Assembly: GCA_038211615.1 (NCBI GenBank)
Contig: JBBQVL010000144.1
Location: forward strand, 1-6,036
Length of the DNA: 6,036 nucleotides
From: DASWJZ01 sp038211615
Lineage (GTDB): Bacteria > Pseudomonadota > Alphaproteobacteria > Rhizobiales > Afifellaceae
Direction of reading: 5' to 3'
The position numbers and the translations under genes are program-made. This document shows, in pieces, positions 1 through 5,724 of the stretch; within the stretch, counting starts at the first letter, position 1, and each line of letters opens with the position of its first letter. Below the pieces are notes generated by a model, which had not been told where the DNA came from, did not search any database, and was given only the letters and a program-made list of their open reading frames with translations.

Positions 1-2
1 GC

Positions 3-257
3 ACGAAAAACGGCGTCGAAAGACCCTGCAGGAACAAAAACGTCCGTGGCGCCCCGCTCAATGCCAATCCTACCCCCAACCCACGCAGCCGAGACGCGCC
101 CCCGGCCAACATGCCCCGGCGCTGGTCCGCTCAGAACACGCGGACTCGCTACCCGGAGCGTTATCCGCCTCGCCCGAAGGTCTATCATGCCCAGCCGATC
201 CGGCAACCGCGCGGCGAAAAGTCCTCCCTTGCAAAGGCCGGGAAGGGCCGCGAATGA
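3..257 (+). CDS. Possible C-terminal tail of an unknown protein entering from the left edge (partial)
   Basis: This frame is open from the left edge for 84 codons and ends in TGA at 255-257. It has the most GC-rich third positions of the three forward frames here (about 74% by hand count). The peptide would be basic and rich in proline, arginine, asparagine and glutamine, so it would probably be a disordered tail; no family is recognised. The stop overlaps an ATG in another frame (ATGA at 254-257) and lies 21 bases before the likely kpsC-like start, which would suit an operon arrangement. Against it, the other two forward frames are also open here because this strand is C-rich and poor in T, so openness alone means little. 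The stretch could equally be the untranslated leader of the next gene. Confidence 0.25.
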   Translation, partial: TKNGVERPCRNKNVRGAPLNANPTPNPRSRDAPPANMPRRWSAQNTRTRYPERYPPRPKVYHAQPIRQPRGEKSSLAKAGKGRE

Positions 258-292
258 TGCCGCCTGTTGCACTTTTGCATGCCCCACCGTAA
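241..292 (+). promoter_or_regulatory. Ribosome binding site and 12-codon mini-ORF overlapping the kpsC-like start
   Basis: A purine-rich GGAAGGG (241-247) sits 6 bases before a double ATG (254-259). That ATG opens a 12-codon frame reading MMPPVALLHAPP and ending in TAA at 290-292. The frame differs from that of the large downstream gene. It runs across that gene's likely ATG at 279, which has no ribosome binding site of its own. One reading is a leader peptide that brings ribosomes to the kpsC-like start by coupling. The alternatives are chance, or a sequencing frameshift near 280. Confidence 0.3.
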
Positions 293-2372
293 GCCGCCCG
301 GCATGGGAGAGATCGCCATCCTCACGCGGGGCCTCTGGCGACTGCGGGGCGAAATCGCGGCGCTGACCGGGATGGTTCCGGTGCGCTTCGAGCCGTGGCG
401 GCGCTCCAGATTTGAGGCGGTCGCCGGCTGGGGGCACGCCCCGACCGCAGACCGCGCTCGACGCCTCGCGAATCGATCCGGCGCTCCGTATTTCGCCTTC
501 GAGGACGGGCCGCTCCGCTCGGTGCGGCCAGGCCCGCTCCAGCCGCCGATGAGCATGGTGATGGATCGCTCCGGCATCTACTACCGCGCCGGTTCCGGCT
601 CCGACCTCGCGGCGCTGGCGGCCCGTCCGGACTGGTTCACGCGGGCGCTGGCGGACCGGGCGGAGCGGGCGGTCGAAATCCTGCGGGCATCGAGGCTCTC
701 GAAATACAATTCCGGGCCCGAGAGGGCGGCGCAGCAGATGGGCCTCGGGCTCCGCCGGGGCCCGCGGATTCTTGTGCTCGATCAGGTGCATAACGATGCC
801 TCGATCGCCGGCGCGCTGGCCGATGCCAGCGCCTTCGAGCGGATGCTCGCGGCGGCGCTCGCCGACGACCCCGCGGCGGAAGTCGTGGTGAAGCTGCACC
901 CGGACGTGCTTTCGGGGCGGCGCGCCGGCTACTTCTCCGAACTGAAGCGACGCGAGCGGCTGACGCTCGTCGCCGAGCAGGTCAATCCCTGGTCGCTGCT
1001 GCACGCCGTCGATTCCGTCTACACCGTTTCCTCGGGCCTCGGGTTCGAGGCGGCGCTGGCGGGGAAGCGGGTCGTCACCTTCGGCTCGCCGTTCTATGCG
1101 GGGTGGGGATTCACCGAGGACCGGAACCTGAAGGTCGAGCGTCCGCGCGCTCTGACGGCGCTTGAGCTTTTCGCCGCTTACTATCTGAGATACAGCCACT
1201 ATTTCGACGCCTGGTCGCGGCAGGAAATCGACTTCGAGACGGCGGCGGAACAGCTCGCCTGGCTGCGCGACCGCTTCATGGAGCAGGGGCGGCGGGCGGT
1301 CTGCTACCGGATCACGCGCTGGAAGCGACCCACCCTCGGCCGCATGCTCGACGGACCCGCCGGCCGGCCCGACCATACAAGAGACTGGAGGGAGGCGATC
1401 GCGCTTGCAAAGGTCAACCGCGGGCCGATCGTGGCGTGGGCTTCGCGCGACAGCGCCGCCCTGGAGGCCGCTTGCGCCCGGGAGGGGATAGAGCTGCAGC
1501 GGGTCGAGGACGGCTTCGTGCGCTCCGCCGGCCTCGGCGCGTCCTTCGTGCCGCCTTCGTCGCTGGTCTTCGACGGCCGCGGCATCTTCTACGACTCGCG
1601 GGCCCCGAGCGACCTTGAGGTGATGCTGGAGGAGGCGGAGTTTCCCCCCGGGCTGATCGCACGCGCCGAGCGGTTGCGCGGAAAGCTCGTGGCGGCGCGC
1701 ACCACAAAATACAATGTCGACGCGCGCGCCGGGGAGATTATCGATGCCGGCGGCCGGGCGATCATTCTCGTCCCCGGACAGGTGGAGGACGACGCGTCGA
1801 TCCGGCGCGGATCGCCGCTGCTTGCACGCAATCTCGACCTCATCGCCGCGGTAAGGGCGCGCCATCCTGACGCCTATGTCGTCTACAAGCCGCATCCGGA
1901 CGTAGAAGCCGGGTTGCGGCGCGGCCGGGTGCCGGAGCGCGACGCGCTGGCGCATGCCGACCGGATCGTCACAAAGGGCTCGATCCTCGCGCTGATCGAA
2001 GCCTGCGACCGGGTCGAGACGATGACCTCGCTCGCCGGCTTCGAGGCGCTGCTGCGGGAGAAGCCCGTCGCCACTTATGGCCAGCCGTTCTATGCCGGCT
2101 GGGGCCTGACGGAGGATCTCTGCCCTGTGCCGCGGCGGACGCGGCGGCGCTCGCTCGACGAGCTCGTCGCGGCGGCGATGATCCTCTACCCGCGCTACGT
2201 CGATCCGGTGAGCGGGCTTCGTTGCACGCCGGAGCTTCTGGTCGACCGGCTCGCCGCGGTCGGACAGCGGCAACGCGGTGCGCGCGAATGGCTGATCCGG
2301 TTGGCGCAAATATCCGCCGCCCGCGCCCTGCATCTCGGGCATTCCCTGAAGCAGTTTTCGCGCGGCGCCTGA
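279..2372 (+). CDS. kpsC: KpsC/LipA-type capsule beta-Kdo transferase with two catalytic modules
   Basis: The product is a cytoplasmic or membrane-associated glycosyltransferase. Known KpsC proteins use CMP-Kdo to add alternating beta-linked Kdo residues to a lysophosphatidylglycerol anchor, making the linker of ABC-exported capsules. From the ATG at 279 the protein has 697 residues, near the usual KpsC size. It contains two copies of one module. The N-module has EDG (75-77), GIYY (99-102), KYN (142-144), DQVHNDAS (168-175), K-L-HPD (His207), SSGLGFEA (251-258) and PFYAGWG (271-277). The C-module repeats these about 332-335 residues later: VEDGFVRS (409-416), DGRGIFYD (432-439), KYN (477-479), GQVEDDAS (500-507), K-P-HPD (His539), TSLAGFEA (583-590) and PFYAGWG (603-609). 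In known KpsC the modules belong to GT99 and GT107; both look intact here. The start is uncertain: TTG 267, ATG 279 and ATG 303 are all in frame, and none has a clear ribosome binding site. ATG 303 matches the usual family N-terminus best. No exporter genes are visible nearby. Confidence 0.92.
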   Translation: MPHRKPPGMGEIAILTRGLWRLRGEIAALTGMVPVRFEPWRRSRFEAVAGWGHAPTADRARRLANRSGAPYFAFEDGPLRSVRPGPLQPPMSMVMDRSGIYYRAGSGSDLAALAARPDWFTRALADRAERAVEILRASRLSKYNSGPERAAQQMGLGLRRGPRILVLDQVHNDASIAGALADASAFERMLAAALADDPAAEVVVKLHPDVLSGRRAGYFSELKRRERLTLVAEQVNPWSLLHAVDSVYTVSSGLGFEAALAGKRVVTFGSPFYAGWGFTEDRNLKVERPRALTALELFAAYYLRYSHYFDAWSRQEIDFETAAEQLAWLRDRFMEQGRRAVCYRITRWKRPTLGRMLDGPAGRPDHTRDWREAIALAKVNRGPIVAWASRDSAALEAACAREGIELQRVEDGFVRSAGLGASFVPPSSLVFDGRGIFYDSRAPSDLEVMLEEAEFPPGLIARAERLRGKLVAARTTKYNVDARAGEIIDAGGRAIILVPGQVEDDASIRRGSPLLARNLDLIAAVRARHPDAYVVYKPHPDVEAGLRRGRVPERDALAHADRIVTKGSILALIEACDRVETMTSLAGFEALLREKPVATYGQPFYAGWGLTEDLCPVPRRTRRRSLDELVAAAMILYPRYVDPVSGLRCTPELLVDRLAAVGQRQRGAREWLIRLAQISAARALHLGHSLKQFSRGA

Positions 2373-2379
2373 GCGGGAT

Positions 2380-3426
2380 TCAAACGTCTTCCGCGAAGAT
2401 ATCGCGCCACTGGAGCGCGGCATGGGCGAGGGGGTCTGTCGCTTGTATGTGCGACCGCGCCGCCGCGACCTGGGTCCGCATCGCCTCCGGCCGGGCAAGG
2501 AGCGCCTCGATCCGCGCCACCCATTCCTGGCCGTCGCCCTCGACGAAGGTTGCCGCCATGTCAGGCCCGGCCGCCGCGCGGAGCGCCGGATTGGGTGACA
2601 TCAGCGAAGCCGCGCCGACCAGCGCGTGCTCGTAGAGTTTATTGGCCGAGCGCGCGTGGTTGAACGGCGTGGGCGCCAGCGGATAGAGCGCAAGATGAAA
2701 ACGCATGCCGGGCAGCGCGCGCTTGTAACGCCACCACGACAGCGGGCTCTTGAGCCGCACATGGCGATGGCTCTTGAGGAGGGTGGGCGCCGCGGCTCCT
2801 GCGAAGAGGGTCAGGCGGGCTTCCGGATGCGCGTCGAGCAGCTTCGCGAGCGGTGCGGCGATCGCCGCAAGGTCGCCGCTGTGCGAGCCGGTGCCGAGGT
2901 GCACGATGCCGATGTGCTTCGGCCCGGTGAAATGCTCGGTTGTGGCGGGCAGCAGATTCCACGCCGGCGGAACGATGCGCGCCTTCGCTCCATAGGTTTC
3001 CGCCAGCACCGAGCCCGGGACGATTACGATATCCGCCGCCTCCTTCAGGGCCGGCCAGTCGCCCTCCGCGAACGCGCGGAGTTTCGTGCGGTAGCGCTCC
3101 GGCAGGCCGTGGTCGGCGGCGCCGGCGGAAAAATCGTCATCGACGATGTAGACGATCCTTCCCGCGCCGGCGCGTCGGAGGCGGGCGAGATCCTCCGCCC
3201 GCCCGTAGCGGACGATCACGCCCGTGCGGCCGACAAGGAAGGCGTTCGCGGCGACGAGGCGGACATTCGGGATGCCGGCCTGCTGGCGGTGCAGCGCGGC
3301 AAGCGGGTTCAGGAAATAGAGGTCGGTCGTCGGAATCCGATCGAAGGCTTCGCGAAGGCTGGATAGCGACAACCGGACCATCTGCCCTTCATAGCGGAAC
3401 GGGCGGGTGGCAGGCCATAAGGCCAT
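2380..3426 (-). CDS. GT-B-fold glycosyltransferase (GT4-like), acceptor unknown
   Basis: This 348-residue protein is probably a cytoplasmic glycosyltransferase for surface polysaccharide. The C-terminal half carries the clearest signal. A strand-helix start at 171-200 (HIGIVHLGTG, then a long helix) looks like the opening of a nucleotide-sugar-binding Rossmann domain. The run LAPTPFNHARSANK (250-263) followed by YEHA matches the conserved donor-binding region of GT4-like enzymes (PL-x-x-x-FN-x-x-RS-x-x-K...E). The N-terminal half has YIVDDDF (93-99), similar to the D-D motif seen in related polysaccharide transferases. There is no signal peptide or clear membrane segment. The start at 3426 is chosen because GGAGG lies 8 bases upstream; the next Met (residue 16, 3381) has no well-spaced site. 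The gene converges on the kpsC-like gene with 7 bases between the stops, and begins 55 bases after the small upstream gene on the same strand. Sugar donor and acceptor cannot be told from sequence. The capsule link is inferred from position. Confidence 0.8.
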   Translation of the reverse strand: MALWPATRPFRYEGQMVRLSLSSLREAFDRIPTTDLYFLNPLAALHRQQAGIPNVRLVAANAFLVGRTGVIVRYGRAEDLARLRRAGAGRIVYIVDDDFSAGAADHGLPERYRTKLRAFAEGDWPALKEAADIVIVPGSVLAETYGAKARIVPPAWNLLPATTEHFTGPKHIGIVHLGTGSHSGDLAAIAAPLAKLLDAHPEARLTLFAGAAAPTLLKSHRHVRLKSPLSWWRYKRALPGMRFHLALYPLAPTPFNHARSANKLYEHALVGAASLMSPNPALRAAAGPDMAATFVEGDGQEWVARIEALLARPEAMRTQVAAARSHIQATDPLAHAALQWRDIFAEDV

Positions 3427-3434
3427 GCGTGACG

Positions 3435-3439
3435 CCTCC
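3435..3439 (-). promoter_or_regulatory. Ribosome binding site of the GT-B glycosyltransferase gene
   Basis: On the minus strand GGAGG lies 8 bases before the ATG at 3426. This supports the longer 348-residue reading over the internal Met at 3381. Confidence 0.65.
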
Positions 3440-3481
3440 GTCAGAAGATGCGCCAGGCAGGAAGGACGAAACCGGCTGGCC

Positions 3482-3715
3482 TCAGCCCGGCGCGATCATC
3501 GGGATGACCGCGACCGAACGCGTGTCCCGGGTGACGAGGACGCTGCAGCCGGAATAGTCCTTCTCGCTGTTCTGGAGGAGATCCTCGACCATATCCCTCG
3601 CAAGCGCGATCGCCTCGGCATCGCTGGCAAGCACCGCGCTGCCGAGATTCTCGCGCCGACGACCGTAGACCTCAAAGACATAAACGCGCGAGGCGTCCGC
3701 CTTGTCGGAGGCCAT
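3482..3715 (-). CDS. Small protein of unknown function (77 aa), DUF6894-like layout
   Basis: The product is a small soluble protein with no signal peptide or membrane segment. The order of elements is a beta strand (VYVFEVYG, residues 11-18), a short turn, a helix rich in Ala, Glu and Asp (about 31-49), then two strands (SVLVTRD and SVAVIPM, about 58-73). This is the strand-helix-strand-strand layout of small alphaproteobacterial proteins of the DUF6894 kind. The diagnostic N-terminal segment of that family (Phe-Asp/His-x-His... Asp-x-Glu-Gly) is not clearly present, so the family call is tentative. A GGAG lies 8 bases before the ATG. The next gene on the same strand, the glycosyltransferase, starts 55 bases downstream with no terminator seen, so the two may share a transcript. 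A stop codon (TAG, 3716-3718) touches the ATG in the same frame, so the protein cannot extend upstream. Confidence 0.6.
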   Translation of the reverse strand: MASDKADASRVYVFEVYGRRRENLGSAVLASDAEAIALARDMVEDLLQNSEKDYSGCSVLVTRDTRSVAVIPMIAPG

Positions 3716-3723
3716 CTAGCGGG

Positions 3724-3727
3724 CTCC
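3724..3727 (-). promoter_or_regulatory. Ribosome binding site of the 77-residue protein gene
   Basis: GGAG on the minus strand lies 8 bases before the ATG at 3715, which supports this short gene being translated. Confidence 0.5.
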
Positions 3728-3873
3728 GGAAAGAGAATGGGCATTCGGGCGAACCGGCAGCCGCAGCTTTCCAGCTTCCGCCATCGGCGTGAACCTTGTC
3801 GGCATACCGCGTTGCCTTCTTCGCGGTCGCCGGGCCATCAGCCCCGCTCACCGATCGATCTGCGTATCGGAAG

Positions 3874-3901
3874 ATGTTAGCCGGCAATTGTTACGGAGCA
3901 A
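3874..3901 (-). promoter_or_regulatory. Weak sigma-70-type promoter candidate for the 77-residue gene and glycosyltransferase
   Basis: On the minus strand TTGCTC and TAACAT are separated by 16 bases. They lie in the most AT-rich patch of the gap and about 160 bases before the next gene. Both boxes depart from consensus, so this is a positional guess. Confidence 0.22.
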
Positions 3902-3970
3902 GAGCCGCGGAGATAGCAAAAGCTTTTTTTCAGGGCGCCTCTGACCGCTGGCTCCGGAGCGGGAGAACTC

Positions 3971-3987
3971 CGTGCGTCAGGCGCACG
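3971..3987 (-). terminator. Small hairpin after the metallophosphoesterase gene, possible transcript end
   Basis: CGTGCG and CGCACG form a perfect 6-bp GC-rich stem around a 5-base loop, starting 11 bases past the TAG of the metallophosphoesterase gene. No T run follows on the minus strand, so it is not a classical intrinsic terminator. It could protect the 3' end of the operon mRNA, or be chance in GC-rich DNA. Confidence 0.25.
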
Positions 3988-3998
3988 AATTGCGGCCG

Positions 3999-4799
3999 CT
4001 AGGCGCTCGCGTTCCGCGGGTAGATGCTGACGCCGGTTTCGCGGAAGCCTATTTCCCCCGCCCCGGTCATGACGGCGACCTCGACGCGGTTGGCCTCGAT
4101 CCGGATGAGGTTGTAGGTGTTGGTTTCCGCTCCGCGCGTGCGGGTCGATATGGCCGTGCCGGCATGCGCGATCAGGACGGAATGCAGCGGGTCGGCGCCG
4201 ACCGCGATGTTTCCGCTCGTTGCACGATGGTGATGGCCGGAGAGAAGGGCGTTCACCCCTGCCTCCACGATTGCGAGGAGCGCGGGGCGGGACCGGTGGA
4301 CCAGTTCGAGGCCGAGTCCGCCAAGCGGTTCGCCGAGCGGATGATGGGTGACGAGAATCCTGAAGCAGTGCGGCGGCGTCTCGCCGAAGACCTGCCGGAT
4401 CTCCGCCATCTGCTTCCACGATACACGGCCGTTCTTGCGCGTCAGCCGTCGCGCGGTGTTGAGCGCCAGGACGGCGATCTCGTCGTCGGCAAAGAAGGAC
4501 GACACCGGCCCGAGCGGGGCGATGTAGCGATCGTAGTGACGGAACGGGGTCAGGAACCGCGCGACGAAATCGTAAAGCGGAACGTCGTGGTTGCCGGGGA
4601 TGACCAGCGTCCTCGCGGCGATGCGGTCGAGAAATTTCCTGGCCTCCGCAAACTCCGCGCTTCGCGCCCGCTGGGTAAGGTCGCCGCTGACGATCACGAG
4701 ATCTGGACGATGCTCGGCGAGGCTGGCGAGCAGAGCCTCGGCGATCGCCGGATCGTGGCGGCCGAAGTGAAGGTCGGAGACGTGGGCGACCGTCCGCAT
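3999..4799 (-). CDS. Calcineurin-like metallophosphoesterase (CpdA/Icc type)
   Basis: This 266-residue cytoplasmic phosphodiesterase or phosphatase should bind two metal ions. All the family's metal-ligand motifs are present in order: D-x-H at Asp9 and His11 (SDLHFG), GD at 39-40 (SGDLTQR), GNHD at 69-72, a histidine in THHP (His152) and GHHH at 188-191. The layout and length fit class III phosphodiesterases such as CpdA (cAMP phosphodiesterase), Rv0805 and GpdQ. The substrate cannot be read from sequence: candidates are cyclic nucleotides, glycerophosphodiesters or lipid head groups. The start at 4799 is fixed by the family, since the first metal motif normally comes within ten residues. The gene begins 7 bases after the stop of the lipid kinase gene and has no good ribosome binding site of its own, so it is probably translated by coupling. 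The operon context with a lipid kinase and a PAP2 phosphatase hints at a phospholipid-related substrate, which is inference. Confidence 0.9.
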   Translation of the reverse strand: MRTVAHVSDLHFGRHDPAIAEALLASLAEHRPDLVIVSGDLTQRARSAEFAEARKFLDRIAARTLVIPGNHDVPLYDFVARFLTPFRHYDRYIAPLGPVSSFFADDEIAVLALNTARRLTRKNGRVSWKQMAEIRQVFGETPPHCFRILVTHHPLGEPLGGLGLELVHRSRPALLAIVEAGVNALLSGHHHRATSGNIAVGADPLHSVLIAHAGTAISTRTRGAETNTYNLIRIEANRVEVAVMTGAGEIGFRETGVSIYPRNASA

Positions 4800-4806
4800 C
4801 TGCGTG

Positions 4807-5724
4807 CTATGACGGCGCGGGGAGGGGCGCGAAGACGACGAGGTCGCCTGGGCGCGCGCGATAGACGAGCGGCGGCCGCATGACGATCACTTCGCCATCG
4901 ACGGCGACCGGCAGCCGGCTGGTGCGCGACAGGATCTCCGCCTCGGCGACGCGGGCGGTCGTGAGGTCCGCGGCCGGATCGGCCATGCCGGTGATGAGGC
5001 GGAACGCCAGCCACAGGAAACGGATCGGATCGGGCGCGGTGGCGATGCAGAGCCAGAGCTCTCCCGCGTCCATCCGGGAGCGCTTGCCGAGCGCGAGCGG
5101 GGTCAGCTCATAGGCATTGTTGCCGACGAAGAGGCATGGGGTACGGAGCGGCGCGGCGCTCCCTCCGAACCGGACTGTCAGCCGACGCCGCGGAAACCGC
5201 CGCAGTACGCGGAGAAACGCGAGCGTCATCGCGAGCCATTTCTTCCGCCCTGTCTCGGCGGTCTGCCGCTCCCGATCGGCGACCAGGTAGGGATAGATTC
5301 CGAGCGACGAGTTGTTGATGAAGACCTCGCCGTTCACCTCGCCGAGATCGATCCGGCGCGTGTGACCCGCAGCGATGATCGCAGCCGCGGCTTCGGGCTC
5401 GGCCGGGATGCCGAGGTCCTTGGCGAAGTGGTTCAGCGTGCCGAGCGCCAGGACCCCGAGCGGCACCCCGGTGCCGGCCAGCGCCGCCGCGACGGTTCGG
5501 ATCGTGCCGTCCCCGCCGCCGACAATGACAGCGTCGATTGTCTTCGCGAGCGCGTCGGCGAGCGCCTGCTCCGCGGCCGCCCGGATTTCCTCGCCCGTCA
5601 CGAGTTTCAGCTCCGCCTCGACGCCGTGTTTCTCGAACGCCGCCGAGAGCGACGCGCGGAGCTTTTCGGAATCCCCGCCGGCCACGGAGCCTGCGCCGGC
5701 ATTGATTATGGCGATCGCTTTCAT
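4807..5724 (-). CDS. Diacylglycerol kinase family lipid kinase (YegS/DgkB type)
   Basis: This 305-residue cytoplasmic, membrane-associated kinase should use ATP to phosphorylate a lipid hydroxyl such as that of diacylglycerol. The N-terminal catalytic domain has the opening strand and turn MKAIAIINAGAG, the ATP-binding loop GGGDGT (69-74), and LGTLNHFAKDLGIP (94-107). The second domain starts near IDLGEVNG (125-132), has NNSSLGIYP (137-145), and ends with the conserved VDGE (275-278). The size is typical of DgkB/YegS proteins (about 300 residues). The start at 5724 is preferred over a longer reading from 5802. It has GGAG 8 bases upstream, it begins exactly at the family's first strand, and the extra 26 residues would lie inside the PAP2 gene. 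The ATG overlaps the PAP2 stop as ATGA (5721-5724), a mark of translational coupling. The metallophosphoesterase follows 7 bases later. YegS-type kinases differ in lipid preference (diacylglycerol, phosphatidylglycerol, others), so the substrate is open. Confidence 0.9.
   Translation of the reverse strand: MKAIAIINAGAGSVAGGDSEKLRASLSAAFEKHGVEAELKLVTGEEIRAAAEQALADALAKTIDAVIVGGGDGTIRTVAAALAGTGVPLGVLALGTLNHFAKDLGIPAEPEAAAAIIAAGHTRRIDLGEVNGEVFINNSSLGIYPYLVADRERQTAETGRKKWLAMTLAFLRVLRRFPRRRLTVRFGGSAAPLRTPCLFVGNNAYELTPLALGKRSRMDAGELWLCIATAPDPIRFLWLAFRLITGMADPAADLTTARVAEAEILSRTSRLPVAVDGEVIVMRPPLVYRARPGDLVVFAPLPAPS

Larger units (their letters stand above)
3716..3998. other. Intergenic region between two minus-strand transcription units
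   Basis: This 283-base gap separates the metallophosphoesterase stop from the start of the 77-residue gene. It contains an AT-richer patch at about 3886-3932 with the palindrome AAAAGCTTTT followed by a T run on the plus strand. It also has a small hairpin at 3971-3987, a 10-base palindrome GCTCCGGAGC at 3951-3960, and a weak minus-strand promoter candidate. Short frames exist in it, but none has family resemblance or strong codon bias. It probably holds the end of the lipid-phosphate operon and the promoter of the gene pair to its left. Confidence 0.5.

Noticed and set aside
2626..3366. A 246-residue open frame on the plus strand opposite the glycosyltransferase gene
   Set aside because: It is rich in Arg, Gly and Glu, has no family resemblance, and lies fully inside a supported gene on the other strand that has a good ribosome binding site.
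3716..3838. A 40-residue minus-strand frame whose TAG touches the ATG of the 77-residue gene
   Set aside because: The adjacency suggests coupling, but the peptide starts with an arginine run, its codon bias is weak (about 62% GC at third positions by hand count), and no resemblance to any family was seen.
3672..3887. A 71-residue minus-strand frame starting with TTG in the intergenic region
   Set aside because: It has a rare start codon and no clear ribosome binding site, it overlaps the 77-residue gene by 44 bases, and it has only moderate third-position GC. Its composition is fairly protein-like, so it could be revisited if relatives conserve it.
3915..3932. AAAAGCTTTT palindrome followed by a T run, looking like a plus-strand terminator
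   Set aside because: The stem has no usable loop, is all A-T apart from the central GC, and no plus-strand gene ends nearby.
3972..4883. A 303-residue open frame on the plus strand opposite the metallophosphoesterase gene
   Set aside because: The opposite strand carries a complete, motif-perfect metallophosphoesterase. The plus-strand peptide has no recognisable motif and an arginine-rich, low-complexity make-up typical of antisense shadows in GC-rich genes.
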